A stretch of DNA of 64,000 nucleotides from NCBI GenBank assembly GCA_963798655.1, contig CAWCUH010000004.1, positions 744,001 to 808,000 on the forward strand, in the 5' to 3' direction. Below are positions 1 through 8,348 of this stretch, piece after piece (the stretch's first letter is position 1; every line of letters begins with the position of its first letter). The notes under the pieces are model-generated. The model was not told the DNA's origin. It worked only from the letters and a program-made list of their open reading frames with translations, and searched no databases. Made by a program: the position numbers and the translations under genes. The stretch comes from CAVSMC01 sp963798655 (GTDB lineage Bacteria; Pseudomonadota; Gammaproteobacteria; Burkholderiales; Casimicrobiaceae).

Positions 1-757
1 CGCTCATCGGGATGCGCATGCCGTCGCGCACGCCCACGTTCCAGAAGCGGCCGCGCCACGGCGTCGGCACGATGGTGCGTCCGACCGTGCGCGCGCGTGA
101 CTCCGCGGTCACGCGATCGACGAGGCCGTCGTCGCCGAACGCAAACAGCAGCGAAACCTCGATATCGCCGTCGCGCACGATCGCCCGTGCCGAGCGCTCG
201 TCGACGCCTTCCCAGCGGACGCCTTCGCCGGGCAGCAGCGCCGTCGGATACCACGCCGCTTCGGCGACGAAGCGCATCAGCTCGCCGCGTGCGATGTCGG
301 CACCGCCGCGAAGATGCGCGACCGGCACCAGCCCGAGCAGCGAGGCCTGCAGCACGCCCTCGCCGCCGGCGTACGCGTCGTGCACGTGCAGTGAAATGCC
401 GGGCACCACGGCGATTCGCGCATCCCAGTCGAAGCCGCGGCGGGACGTGACGACGCGCTCCGTCGACGTGAACCGTCGCCATTGCGGCGCCGTCGTTCCG
501 ATGTCGAAGGTGCCTCGGTGGTCGATCGTCGCCGCCGCGACGACCGGCTGGCCGTCGGTGAGCGCGGCGCGAAAGTAGCGGCGTACCGGAGCGGGCAGCG
601 TGTCGAGCGTTGCGAGCGCGACGCGGGCGTTCGCATGCGGCACGCGTGCGCCGTCGATCGCGCGGCGCAGCGTGCGCGTGCCGAGGAGCCAGCGCAATGC
701 GCCGTACGCGAGCGCCGCACCGATGCAGGCGAAGACGCCGATGGCGACGCCCAGCAT
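1..757 (-). CDS. DUF6544-family protein (partial)
   Basis: Open frame that runs off the left edge of the window, so the C-terminus is missing. It begins with ATG at 757, whose first base is also the last-read base of the upstream gene's TGA (TGATG overlap), implying translational coupling. The N-terminus has one membrane segment (about residues 2-22). Then come a 'LPAPVRRYF' motif, a 'WDARI' motif, 'VHDAYAGGEG', 'RGELMRFVAEAAWYPTALLP' and 'GVRWEGVD', the conserved run I associate with the DUF6544/DUF6920 family. Function is unknown; it is a membrane-anchored protein. Family call is from recalled motifs, not a search. Confidence 0.75.
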   Translation of the reverse strand, partial: MLGVAIGVFACIGAALAYGALRWLLGTRTLRRAIDGARVPHANARVALATLDTLPAPVRRYFRAALTDGQPVVAAATIDHRGTFDIGTTAPQWRRFTSTERVVTSRRGFDWDARIAVVPGISLHVHDAYAGGEGVLQASLLGLVPVAHLRGGADIARGELMRFVAEAAWYPTALLPGEGVRWEGVDERSARAIVRDGDIEVSLLFAFGDDGLVDRVTAESRARTVGRTIVPTPWRGRFWNVGVRDGMRIPMS

Positions 758-1278
758 CACGACGGCGGCGCCGGCTCGGCCTTTTGCGCCGCGATTCGAG
801 CAAGCAGTGCGTCGCGGCGGGCGAGGCTCTCCGCCGGCCAGTGCTGCTTGCGGTCGTAATATTCCGGCACGGCGGGCGTGCCCGGCGGGAGCACCACCCA
901 CGGCTGCTTCGACGCGGTGAAGATGTGGATGTCGGGCGGCAGACGATCGGGCTCGTCGAGCGTTCCGACGCGAACGAATCGCAGCGCCGTGCCGGCGCCG
1001 GCGTAGTGACTCCACACGGCGATCCGGCAGCGCGGGCAGCGCGCGATCCTCTGCCCCTTGCCGCTTTGCGAGGGCGTGTCGACGAGCTCCGGCTCGGCAC
1101 CGAGCAGCGTCACGCGATCGGACTCGATCAGCGCGTTCAGCGCGAACGATGCGCCGCTCTCACGCTGGCACCAGCGGCAATGGCAGCAATGCACGAAAAG
1201 CGGATGCATCTCCATCCGATAGCGGACGAGACGACAATCGCATCCGCCTCCGAGCGGAAACACGTTCGATTCAGACAT
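757..1278 (-). CDS. GFA-family protein (CENP-V/GFA fold)
   Basis: 173 residues, the usual length for the glutathione-dependent formaldehyde-activating (GFA) family, a zinc-binding fold used in adduct handling but rarely characterised. Visible zinc-ligand motifs are 'GGCDC' near residue 12, 'HCCHCRWCQ' near residues 30-38 and 'CPRC' near residue 80, followed by a 'WSHY' segment. Its TGA overlaps the start of the DUF6544-like gene downstream, so the two are probably co-translated. A second GFA paralogue lies at 1913-2353. The physiological substrate cannot be read from sequence. Confidence 0.85.
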   Translation of the reverse strand: MSESNVFPLGGGCDCRLVRYRMEMHPLFVHCCHCRWCQRESGASFALNALIESDRVTLLGAEPELVDTPSQSGKGQRIARCPRCRIAVWSHYAGAGTALRFVRVGTLDEPDRLPPDIHIFTASKQPWVVLPPGTPAVPEYYDRKQHWPAESLARRDALLARIAAQKAEPAPPS

Positions 1279-1526
1279 GTCGCTCGCCTCCCGGGGTTGC
1301 GCCGATCAAGCGGCCGGCTTCACCGCCTCGACGAACAGGCTCTCGCGCTCGCGGTTGTCGGGACTCGCAAGCGAAACGCTCATCCGATCGAGTTTACCGG
1401 ACGCTTGGCGGCGGCGGCCGCGCCACCGCCGCTCGCCACGAGGGCGCTCGCGCTCGAACCGCGCTTCGCCCGAGCGACGAGGCTTTGCAGCAGGTATACG
1501 TCGGTCCGACGGAAGAGCGTCCGGCC

Positions 1527-1916
1527 CTACGCGGCGAGCGCCGCGCCGCGCTCGAGCAGCAGCGCGCGCAGCGCCGAGCGATGGCACCGGCTCTCCTCGG
1601 CGCAGTAGCAGCCGAGCGAGAAGTGCGCCGTGTGCGACAGCGCGGCGAGAAGGTCGATCGCACGGCTCGCGTCGGGCGCCGACATCTCGGCGCGGTACTT
1701 GCGCACGAATGCGCGCCACTGCGCCGGGGTCGCCGCGCGCTGCGCGAGCTTCATCGTCTCGACGCTCGGCGCGAGCGTCGGAAACCACACGTCGTACCAG
1801 TCGTCGGCGGCGAAGCGGCTCTTCGCAACGCCGCGTGGCGGACGACGCACGGTGCCGATCCGCGTTCCCTCGCCGTTGCTGCGTGGCGTTCCGAGCCGCA
1901 CGATGCGAATCGTCAT
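1527..1916 (-). CDS. DUF488 family protein
   Basis: 129 residues beginning 'MTIRIVRLGTPR', with 'DWYDVWFPTLAPS' and the late 'LGCYCAEESRCHRSALRALL' stretch typical of DUF488 proteins. ATG at 1916 overlaps the stop of the upstream GFA gene (ATGA), which decides the start and implies co-translation. DUF488 proteins have no established biochemical activity. About 250 bp of apparently non-coding DNA separate it from the next gene on the left. Confidence 0.85.
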   Translation of the reverse strand: MTIRIVRLGTPRSNGEGTRIGTVRRPPRGVAKSRFAADDWYDVWFPTLAPSVETMKLAQRAATPAQWRAFVRKYRAEMSAPDASRAIDLLAALSHTAHFSLGCYCAEESRCHRSALRALLLERGAALAA

Positions 1917-2353
1917 CGGCGCGGCTCGGCCCGGGTCGCCATTCGCACATCGGCGATCCAGCTGCGCTTGCGGCGGGCGAGACGACTGCCGAGGTCCTCC
2001 TGGTCGAAATTCGCGCTGGCGCGCCGAAGCCATGCCGGGTCGACGTTTTCGAGCACGTTGACATTGACCACCGCGTACGCGTGTCCGTCGATGTCGCTGG
2101 TGACGACGGGTACCGCACCGCAACGCGAGCAGACGTGGAACGTGGCGGTTCGCGTTCCGAACGCGTAAGCGGACACGGCATCGGCGTCGCCGACAGTCAC
2201 CGTCAGCGCTGCCGCGGGGTTCGACGTCCAGACGCCGCCGTGCTTCGTGCAAAACGTGCAGCCGCATGCGCGCGCAGGAATCTCCGGCCGCTCTCCCGGC
2301 CATTCGAGCGCGACCGCGATGTTTCCGCAGTGGCATCGCCCTTCGATCAGCAT
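1913..2353 (-). CDS. GFA-family protein (second copy)
   Basis: 146 residues starting 'MLIEGRCHCGN'. The CxC motif at residues 7-9, 'CGCTFC' near residue 34 and 'CSRCG' near residue 75 are the zinc ligands of the GFA fold. The open frame extends further upstream, but that part is arginine-rich and overlaps the DUF1304 gene, so the internal ATG at 2353 is preferred. The 3' end overlaps the DUF488 start by 4 bp. It is divergent from the GFA gene at 757-1278 and so not a recent duplicate. Confidence 0.85.
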   Translation of the reverse strand: MLIEGRCHCGNIAVALEWPGERPEIPARACGCTFCTKHGGVWTSNPAAALTVTVGDADAVSAYAFGTRTATFHVCSRCGAVPVVTSDIDGHAYAVVNVNVLENVDPAWLRRASANFDQEDLGSRLARRKRSWIADVRMATRAEPRR

Positions 2354-2366
2354 CCGACGTCCGCTG

Positions 2367-2747
2367 TCACGAGCGCCGCTGCGGCTCAGCCGCTGCTCGG
2401 GAGGGCTGCAAGCACGGGAGGGAGGGCGGCAACGCCTGGACGAGCAGGATCTTGCGGCTCGCAGTCGCCGCACCGAACACGCCGGCGATCAGCACGCAGC
2501 CGAGGAAGAAGAGCTTCACCGCGGTTCCGTCCGCGCCGAGCGCGAGTCCCCAGACGAGCCCCGCCGCGAGGAATCCGTTGTACAGGCCCTGGTTGGCCGC
2601 CAGCACCTTCGACGCGCGCGCCGATTCGATCGTCTGCCCGAACGCGCGCAGACCCGCGGGCTTGTCCCACAGGAACATCTCGAGGACGAGGAAGTACGCG
2701 TGCAGCAGCGCGACGAGGCCTACGAGCCCGTTGGCGACAAGGGTCAT
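2367..2747 (-). CDS. DUF1304 family membrane protein
   Basis: 126 residues with four predicted hydrophobic helices (about residues 4-25, 48-70, 76-95 and 97-112). The sequence 'HAYFLVLEMFLWDKP' followed by 'NQGLYNGFLAAGL' is the DUF1304 signature. These are small inner-membrane proteins of unknown role. The C-terminal tail after residue 108 is proline/arginine-rich and atypical, possibly read-through into spacer sequence. It lies 13 bp upstream of the GFA gene in the same direction. Confidence 0.85.
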   Translation of the reverse strand: MTLVANGLVGLVALLHAYFLVLEMFLWDKPAGLRAFGQTIESARASKVLAANQGLYNGFLAAGLVWGLALGADGTAVKLFFLGCVLIAGVFGAATASRKILLVQALPPSLPCLQPSRAAAEPQRRS

Positions 2748-2800
2748 GGGGCGCTCGGCGCGGGCAGCGCGCGACGGCAGTGACGCGCGGGGCGAGTCGC

Positions 2801-2962
2801 CTACGTGACCGAGGCGTCTTTCTCGCTCGGCGGCGGCGGTTCGGCGCCGGCAGCGGGTGCCGGCTGTTCGGCTTCCGACTTCTTCTGGCGCTTGGCTTCC
2901 TTCTTCTGCTTTTTGGCAAGATCGCGCTGGCGTTTCGCGAAGGCGTAGTTGGGTTTTGCCAA
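2801..2962 (-). CDS. Small lysine-rich hypothetical protein
   Basis: 53 residues if translation begins at the TTG at 2962, which has a GGAGA eight bases upstream. The protein starts 'AKPNYAFAKRQRDLAKKQKK' and is strongly basic for 30 residues, then proline/alanine/glutamate-rich. Similar short proteins beginning 'AKPNYAFxKRQRELAKK' are widespread in betaproteobacteria without known function. A longer frame reaches 3076, but its extra N-terminus is arginine-rich and unlikely. Start choice is inference from the ribosome-binding site. Confidence 0.65.
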   Translation of the reverse strand: MAKPNYAFAKRQRDLAKKQKKEAKRQKKSEAEQPAPAAGAEPPPPSEKDASVT

Positions 2963-3173
2963 GTGGGTGTCTCCGGCTTCGGTTGGAAAGTAGCTAGCGT
3001 AATCGATTTGGGCGAACTGCGCTGCCGCCGGGCGGCTACGGCCGCCGCCGGGTTCGCTCCGGCAGCTTCGGCGCAAGGCGCACGAGATCGGCGCCCCGCT
3101 CGAGCGTCGCGGGCGGAAGTCGCGCTCGGGAATCGGCGTCTAGCCCACCATGGCGCTTCGCGAACCGGCCGCG

Positions 3174-3821
3174 TCAGCCGCGCCTGCGCAGCACCACGTG
3201 CGCCGCGCGCTCGCCCGCGACGTACGGCGAGCATTCGTAGCCGAGCGCGCGCGTGTCGATGCCGCCGAGCAGATGCTCGCCCGCGCCGAGCAGCACCGGC
3301 CGTATCGCGAGATGCAGCTCGTCGATCAGCGCGGCGCGAAGATATTGCCGGACCGTCGATACGCCGCCGCCGAGGCGAACGTCGAGGTCGCCCGCGGCGG
3401 CGCTCGCCTGCTCGAGCGCGGCGTGAATCCCCTCGGTGACGAAGCGGAACTCGGTGCCGCCCGCCATGCGCAGCGGTGGCCGAGCGTGATGCGTCAGCAC
3501 GAAGACGGGGGTGCGGTACGGGGGCTCGTCGCCCCACCAGCCCTTCCAGCTCTCGTCCGGCCACGGACCGCGGACCGGGCCGAACATGTTGCGCCCGAGA
3601 ATCCACGCGCCGATGCCGGCAAAGCCCTGCTCGGCCATCGCGTTGTCGACGCCGGTCTCCCCGTCGCCGTGACCCTGCATGCTGCGCCACACGCGCGTGG
3701 GAAAGAACCACTCCATCAGGTCCGGCCCGTTGACGCCGAGCGGGTGCTGCAGGTCCTGGCTCGGACCCGCGCCGTAGCCGTCGATCGAAAGGGCGAAGCT
3801 TTGCACGCGAAGTTTGGCCAT
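3174..3821 (-). CDS. Dihydrofolate reductase-like (RibD C-terminal domain) protein
   Basis: 215 residues matching the RibD_C/dihydrofolate-reductase-like family: 'SFALSIDGYGAGP' at the N-terminus, 'GRNMFGP' near residue 77, 'PVFVLTHH' near 105, 'GGVSTVRQYL' near 153 and 'ELHLAIRPVLLGAGEHLL' near 170. Members bind NADPH, but most standalone paralogues have unknown substrates. It is probably a cytosolic reductase. It is co-oriented with its neighbours, with about 350 bp to the MOSC gene side and 100 bp to the lysine-rich gene. Confidence 0.85.
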   Translation of the reverse strand: MAKLRVQSFALSIDGYGAGPSQDLQHPLGVNGPDLMEWFFPTRVWRSMQGHGDGETGVDNAMAEQGFAGIGAWILGRNMFGPVRGPWPDESWKGWWGDEPPYRTPVFVLTHHARPPLRMAGGTEFRFVTEGIHAALEQASAAAGDLDVRLGGGVSTVRQYLRAALIDELHLAIRPVLLGAGEHLLGGIDTRALGYECSPYVAGERAAHVVLRRRG

Positions 3822-3880
3822 TGCGCTTTCTCCGGCCGATCAATCGATCATGTGTTTCGTTGCACCCGGAGCTCCACGTT

Positions 3881-4528
3881 TCAGGCGTCGGGCGTCCATA
3901 ACCGCTTGCGAAAATAGTCGCGCCACGCGGCGGGCAGCGAAGGATGGTCGCTCGCGTTCCTCAGCATCGGTTGATTGGCGTCGTCTTTCGCGTAGAGCGC
4001 GACGACGTCCGCGATCGTCAGGCGCCTTTCGTCGCGCGCAAGCCGCTCGATCGTGTCGCCCGCACCGGCGTCGCCTTCGCACTCGACCGCGAGATAGAAC
4101 CCGCTGCGACCGCTTTGCAGAAATCGCTTGACGATGTCGACGCGCTGGAAGCGGATCGCGAGCTTGTAACAGGGCATGCGAGGCTGCGTGACGACGAATT
4201 GCGCCGTGCCGATCCGGTAGCGGTCGCCGATGCCGACGTCGTCTTCGAGCAGGCCTTGCGTCGTGAAGTTCTCGCCGAATGCGCCCCAGCCCAGCTCGGC
4301 ATCCGGCAGCTCGCGACGCCACGCGGCATAGTGCTCTGCCGGGTAGGCGTACACGGCTTTCTCGGGTCCGCCGTGAACCGCTGGATCGGACTGCTGGTCG
4401 CCGTCGATGTTGCTGCGGCCGACATGCACGCGGCCCGACACCGGTGTCTTGAAGATCGAAGTGCGCACCGGCGCGCCGCGCCATTGCACCTCGCGCGGTC
4501 CTCCGACGCTGATCGACAGGAGCTTCAC
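3881..4528 (-). CDS. MOSC domain protein (YiiM-like)
   Basis: 215 residues from the GTG at 4528. The frame is open further upstream, but that segment overlaps another reading frame. 'VHGGPEKAVYAYPAEHY' and 'GAFGENFTTQGL' are MOSC hallmarks, and the conserved cysteine lies in 'QPRMPCYKL'. MOSC proteins of this type (YiiM) bind molybdenum cofactor and reduce N-hydroxylated compounds, which suggests detoxification here. The start codon overlaps the stop of the broken DUF4188 gene upstream. The C-terminal 'AAWRDYFRKRL' is also typical of YiiM-like proteins. Confidence 0.85.
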   Translation of the reverse strand: MKLLSISVGGPREVQWRGAPVRTSIFKTPVSGRVHVGRSNIDGDQQSDPAVHGGPEKAVYAYPAEHYAAWRRELPDAELGWGAFGENFTTQGLLEDDVGIGDRYRIGTAQFVVTQPRMPCYKLAIRFQRVDIVKRFLQSGRSGFYLAVECEGDAGAGDTIERLARDERRLTIADVVALYAKDDANQPMLRNASDHPSLPAAWRDYFRKRLWTPDA

Positions 4529-4755
4529 ATCGACCGGGCGCGCAGTCGCGCCGCGGCGCTGTGCCGATCGCGCGCGACCGAGTAGGCGGAACCGGCCTTC
4601 GGCAGGCCGGACGGCGGCATGTTCACGCAGATGTTCTCGTAACCACCCGGCGACACCGCATACGCGACCGGCCACCATTCGTGCATCAGCAATGGATTGT
4701 TGATGCGCATGCCGATCAGGAACACGACGAATTCGCCGTCGAGCCGCGTTGCGAT
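4525..4755 (-). pseudogene. DUF4188-family gene with internal deletion
   Basis: The frame reads 'IATRLDGEFVVFLIGMRIN', 'HEWWPVAYAV' and then directly 'SPGGYENICVNMPPSGL' and 'RHSAAARLRAR'. In DUF4188 proteins (about 150 residues, phenylacetaldoxime-dehydratase-like) the first block is the N-terminus and the second the C-terminus; roughly 70 middle residues are absent without breaking the frame. The expected ATG position holds ATC (4755-4753) behind an AAAGGA, so the start codon is probably mutated too. An in-frame TAG lies upstream. I read it as a decayed gene; the family comparison is from memory. Confidence 0.6.
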
Positions 4756-4800
4756 GCGTTCCTTTCGGGTCGTCGCGAATAAGCGGCGGCGAGGCTAAAT

Positions 4801-5277
4801 CTAGCGTCGGCGCGCATTTCCGCAAGCGCGGGAATCGGCGGATACGTCACGGATGCGCTCCCATTCGCAAATTGGACCCTGTACGACGCGGAACAGCGGA
4901 TGCGCGGCGGGCAGCGTGACGCCGCGATGGCGCCGACAGGCGTCCGGATTGCGCACCCGAAGCTTCCGAAGCAGCCAGCTCCACTCGTACTTCAATTGCT
5001 CGTCGGTCGTCACGATCTGCTGAGCGATCGCAACGCGCGCGAGCTTCGAACGCGTGAAATTGTATCCGCGAAATGAGGCTTCGCAATGGACGCCGACGAG
5101 ATAGGCGTTGATCGCGGAGCGCGGCCAGCGGCATCCGCGAAACCGCCGCAGTTGCGGGTGATGGCGGTATCCGTCGGTGTCGCCGCGCAGCACGGCGCGA
5201 GCCAGCAGGGCTTCGCGCCACAGCGCGACCAGCCCGATCGCGTCGAGATACCCCGGATGCAACGTCCACAGGCGCAT
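4801..5277 (-). CDS. Pyrimidine-dimer DNA glycosylase-like (endonuclease V family)
   Basis: 158 residues. The N-terminus 'MRLWTLHPGYLDAIGLVALWREALLA' and 'GYRHHPQLRRF' match the Pyr_excise family related to T4 endonuclease V. Members in bacteria are mostly annotated by homology as pyrimidine-dimer DNA glycosylases; cytoplasmic DNA repair is the likely role. The last 15 residues are arginine-rich and may be extra. It is a plausible cassette-borne gene of accessory type, co-oriented with all its neighbours. Confidence 0.8.
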   Translation of the reverse strand: MRLWTLHPGYLDAIGLVALWREALLARAVLRGDTDGYRHHPQLRRFRGCRWPRSAINAYLVGVHCEASFRGYNFTRSKLARVAIAQQIVTTDEQLKYEWSWLLRKLRVRNPDACRRHRGVTLPAAHPLFRVVQGPICEWERIRDVSADSRACGNARRR

Positions 5278-5293
5278 CGAGTTTCAGAGCGGA

Positions 5294-5695
5294 CTAACGA
5301 GCCGACGTCGGGTCGGGCTGCTTGCGCGGGCGAACGGCATAGATCACGAAGCAACCGAACAGCGCAGCTGTCGCCGACCACATTCGCATGAACCACGGCG
5401 GTTGCGCCGACCACCATCCGAACACGGCTTGCGAGCGCTCGACGCCGAAGAAGGGCGTCAGCACGCCGGCGACCAGAATGATGACGCCCAGAACGCGCAC
5501 GCTGCGTGGCATGCGAGACGCCTTGGCGACATAGAGCAGCGCCAAGCCGAGGAGGATCCGCACCGCGGCAACGACATGGAGCGCGCCCGGCGTGAGCAGC
5601 GGTCGCACCCAATCGAGTAGCGTGGTCGGCGAAGCGAGACCCGTCAAGCCGACTGCGGCGATGACAACGGCCATTGCGGTGACGACGAGTCTCAT
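5294..5695 (-). CDS. Small four-helix membrane protein
   Basis: 133 residues with hydrophobic segments at about 4-24, 37-57, 66-86 and 101-121; the tail is basic. No family recognised with confidence. The last 16 bp before the glycosylase gene are the only spacer, so co-transcription is likely. Base composition and codon use look like those of adjacent genes. Confidence 0.7.
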   Translation of the reverse strand: MRLVVTAMAVVIAAVGLTGLASPTTLLDWVRPLLTPGALHVVAAVRILLGLALLYVAKASRMPRSVRVLGVIILVAGVLTPFFGVERSQAVFGWWSAQPPWFMRMWSATAALFGCFVIYAVRPRKQPDPTSAR

Positions 5696-5812
5696 GGCTC
5701 GCGAGTGGCGTCGAGCTCGAGCATTCGTCGGATTGGCACCCGGCCGTCAGGCGAGGCTGCGCGAATGATGACGTCGCTCACGGCGGAAGGCGGCGGATGT
5801 CGTGACCCAGGT

Positions 5813-6331
5813 TCAGGCGGTCAGGCGATCAAGGCGAAGCACGTGGCTCACGCCAGCGGCGCATACATACAGCCCGACTCCGAACGCGATGTGCGCCATG
5901 AGGCTTCGCAGCCGGGCCTGCGCCGGCTCGGGCGTTCTGGACGCAGCAATGCCGAGTCCGAAAGCCGGCTGCATGATCAGGTATGGCACGAGCACGCTGC
6001 CGATGCCGAACAGCAGCGCCGGCAACAAGGTCGGCCGCGCCAGCCAGCTACCCGAGACAAGGGCGACCAGCACGAGCGCGTACGAGATGCCGATGACGTA
6101 GTGCGCGATCCAGCCCACCGCGCATTCGGAACGTTTTTGCGCAGCGCCGGCGATGCTCGCATGCATGAACGTGCCTGCGGGCATATGACGAAGCCAGCGT
6201 CCGACCAGACAATAGTTGGCCGAGGGAACGCCAAATGCATGCTTGAGGACGAGTGACCAGGCGTCCATGAACGCAGTCGCGCCAAGCCCGACGACGACTG
6301 CGAGCAAGAACGTCGTTTCAGGGCTCACCAT
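5813..6331 (-). CDS. DUF2938 family membrane protein
   Basis: 172 residues with four to five membrane helices. 'GLGATAFMDAWSLV', 'YCLVGRWLRHMPAGTFMH' and 'GWIAHYVIGISYAL' are the conserved parts of DUF2938, an inner-membrane family without known function. The frame begins with ATG at 6331. The 118 bp to the next gene on the left hold nothing recognisable. Confidence 0.85.
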   Translation of the reverse strand: MVSPETTFLLAVVVGLGATAFMDAWSLVLKHAFGVPSANYCLVGRWLRHMPAGTFMHASIAGAAQKRSECAVGWIAHYVIGISYALVLVALVSGSWLARPTLLPALLFGIGSVLVPYLIMQPAFGLGIAASRTPEPAQARLRSLMAHIAFGVGLYVCAAGVSHVLRLDRLTA

Positions 6332-6368
6332 CGGACTCGACAGGGACGCTTTACGCGCTCCACCATCG

Positions 6369-6788
6369 CTAGGACTTCGCGTTGTTCGAACGCTTCGACT
6401 TGCCGGAACTGTTCAGGGCGACCGCCTCGCGAACCAGCGCCTTGAAGGCCGACGCGGCGACTTCTTCTCCTTCGTGGATGTCGATCGCGCGGCGCACGTT
6501 TCCGTCGAGGCTCGCGTTGAACAGACGGGCCGGATCCTTCAGCGACGCGCCCTTGGCGAACGTAAGCTTCACGACGCTCTTGTACGATTCGCCCGTGCAG
6601 ATGATGCCGTCGTGCGACCAAACCGGAGTGCCCCTCCACTTCCATTCCTCGATGACGTCCGGGTCGGCTTCCTTGATGAGCTTACGCACGTTGCTCAGCG
6701 TTTCCCCGCGCCAGTCCGGCAATTCGGCGATCCTGTTCGAGATGAGATCCGATGCCGACTCGGCTCGGCCCGTGCCTGACTTGTTCAT
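6369..6788 (-). CDS. DUF1801 domain protein
   Basis: 139 residues from ATG 6788; the longer open frame upstream is low-complexity and rejected. 'ISNRIAELPDWRGETLSNVRKLIKEADPDV' and 'EEWKWRGTPVWSHDGIICT' followed by 'VKLTFAKGASL' are the YdhG/DUF1801 signature. This fold is shared with frataxin-like iron-binding proteins, but function is not established. The C-terminus is a basic, serine-rich tail. Confidence 0.85.
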   Translation of the reverse strand: MNKSGTGRAESASDLISNRIAELPDWRGETLSNVRKLIKEADPDVIEEWKWRGTPVWSHDGIICTGESYKSVVKLTFAKGASLKDPARLFNASLDGNVRRAIDIHEGEEVAASAFKALVREAVALNSSGKSKRSNNAKS

Positions 6789-6910
6789 GTTCCGGTCCTG
6801 GGAGCTCCGGACATATCTCACGTCCGAGAGAAGATAGTCCGGCAAGAGTGGAGAACGACCGGTCGAAGCAAGAACTCCAAGGCCGCTACAGGCCGCCTTC
6901 GCCGAAATTC

Positions 6911-7000
6911 TACCTTGAGCAGTAACCGGAGGGCCGCGCCGACGGCGCGAGCAAGCAGCCGCGCGCACCTGCGCTGCGGTTGAGCGCCGCACGGTTGGGC
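6911..7000 (+). other. Possible fossil attC site
   Basis: The sequence has a block resembling the left half of the array's attC sites (TACCTTGAGCAGTAACCGG against GCCTAACGA...AAGTTAACCGG). About 60 bp later come GGTTGAGCGCCGCAC and GTTGGGC, close to the GGTTGAACGCGTG and GTTGGGC of the sites at 15063 and 18178. The left R box is degenerate, so it would probably not be recombined now. If real, it extends the array left of the ISs. Judged by eye. Confidence 0.35.
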
Positions 7001-7018
7001 GTCATCAGTGCGCCCGAC

Positions 7019-7423
7019 TCAACGCTTCGAGGTGCCAAGAGCGGGACGGTTCTTGCGGTACGAATTCTTCAAGCAGATCCTGCCGTCTCGAAAGGTGAAC
7101 AGATCGCAACCATCGACTTCGACGCGGGTGCCGTCTGCCCGGGTTCCCGTGAACGTCCACTCCGACACTCCTCGCTCCCCATGAACGAAATGCCGCGCGT
7201 TGTCCCATTGGGCGTCGGCGAAGGTTGCCCAGACCTCCGCGAAGCCCGCTCGCACGGCGTCGCGGCCCACGTATCGGGTCCCGCAGACGTCAGCGCCTGC
7301 AGAGGCCTCGAACACACAACCGTCCGTCATGAACGACATGAGAGCATCGAGATCGTGCCGATTCCAAGCGTCGGCAAAGGCCTGCAACATTTCCGTGGTT
7401 ACCTCAGGAATCACGTCCGACAT
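7019..7423 (-). CDS. SnoaL-like / NTF2-fold protein
   Basis: 134 residues starting at ATG 7423 behind a GAGG. 'FADAWNRHDLDALMSFMTDGCVFE', 'GRDAVRAGFAEVW' and 'GTRADGTRVEVDGCDLFTFRDGRI' are the standard SnoaL-like NTF2 pattern. This small alpha+beta barrel fold is used as an isomerase, hydrolase or binding protein; the substrate is not predictable. It is likely cytoplasmic and monocistronic or loosely grouped with the neighbouring membrane-protein gene. Confidence 0.85.
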   Translation of the reverse strand: MSDVIPEVTTEMLQAFADAWNRHDLDALMSFMTDGCVFEASAGADVCGTRYVGRDAVRAGFAEVWATFADAQWDNARHFVHGERGVSEWTFTGTRADGTRVEVDGCDLFTFRDGRICLKNSYRKNRPALGTSKR

Positions 7424-7486
7424 GGTCGCGCCTCTGTTTGTTTCGGCCTCTGGACCGGTGTCCGGCTTTTCGCCCAACGATGGGGA

Positions 7487-7981
7487 TCAGGTGACATGCT
7501 GGCCGCGCCGCGCCGAGGGTCCGCCGCCGAGCGCGAACCACTGCAAGCAGCAGTACGCGGCGAGCCAAAGAGCGAACGCGACGGCGTGTCCGTACTCCCA
7601 GCGAAAGCGCAACTCGGCATAGAGCTTCGGCAGCGATTGCGAGCCGGACCTGATCGCTTCGCTCCATTGGCCGTTGACTGGAGCGACGAGGGTGCCCCAC
7701 GCTAGCAGAGAGAGTGCCAGCAGCATGGCCGCCGCGACAGCGAAACGGACCGCCGGAAGGCCGCGAGATACAAATGCGAGCACGCCGGTGATGACGAGCG
7801 CGCCGATCTGAACGACCGCGCCTACGGAACCGAAAAGTGCATACAGCGTGCTGGTGACGGCGAAATACTGTTCGGGTGTGTAGCCCAGCTTCACTGGCAT
7901 TTCCAGCAGGTGCGCTGCCCCCGGCGCGAGGCCCAGGGCGACCACGAGAAGACTGAAGAAGCGAAGGGCTCGATGATTCAT
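7487..7981 (-). CDS. DUF1772-like membrane protein
   Basis: 164 residues from ATG 7981. There are four hydrophobic helices, the first resembling a signal anchor ('FFSLLVVALGLAPGAAHLLEM'). The 'GAAHLLEMPVKL' and 'NGQWSEA' motifs resemble DUF1772/anthrone-oxygenase-like membrane proteins, but the match is weak. Upstream frame extension to 8197 is arginine-rich and rejected. Confidence 0.7.
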   Translation of the reverse strand: MNHRALRFFSLLVVALGLAPGAAHLLEMPVKLGYTPEQYFAVTSTLYALFGSVGAVVQIGALVITGVLAFVSRGLPAVRFAVAAAMLLALSLLAWGTLVAPVNGQWSEAIRSGSQSLPKLYAELRFRWEYGHAVAFALWLAAYCCLQWFALGGGPSARRGQHVT

Positions 7982-8049
7982 GACGGTCTCCCGATTTCGA
8001 GCGGAGCCGTTGCCGATGGCCTGACGCCCGCAACGGGTGCAGCACGAGA

Positions 8050-8277
8050 CTAGGCCTTCGGACTTCCGCCAGCCGATGCTCGACCGCCGAGAAGGACTCC
8101 GGCAACAAAGGCGACGACCGCGCCGAGCGGACCCAGCACGAACGCGCTCGTCATCGCCGCCTCGACCGAGCGATCGTGTGTATTGGACGACAACCAATCA
8201 ATCAGGAAGAAGCCGACGAGCGCGGCAACGACGTACCCGCCGAGCGCGCTGAGCAAGCCAATGGCGAGCCGTTTCAT
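8050..8277 (-). CDS. Small two-helix membrane protein
   Basis: 75 residues from ATG 8277, with hydrophobic helices at about 5-24 and 42-65 separated by a short polar loop ('SSNTHDRSVEA'). The tail 'GGRASAGGSPKA' is flexible. No family recognised. It sits between the DUF1772-like gene and the exported protein gene in the same orientation. Confidence 0.6.
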   Translation of the reverse strand: MKRLAIGLLSALGGYVVAALVGFFLIDWLSSNTHDRSVEAAMTSAFVLGPLGAVVAFVAGVLLGGRASAGGSPKA

Positions 8278-8348
8278 CGGCGTGATCCTCGATGGGTGCT
8301 TGAACGCGACCGTGGCAGGCACGAGCAGGGCATTCGCCCGCGCTCATC

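Noticed and set aside
1306..1383. 25-codon minus-strand peptide upstream of the first GFA gene
   Set aside because: Too short, no conserved feature and no ribosome-binding site beyond chance.
8017..8057. GGCCTGAC...ACTAGGCC as a short attC
   Set aside because: Inner boxes are missing and the outer match is weak; not listed.
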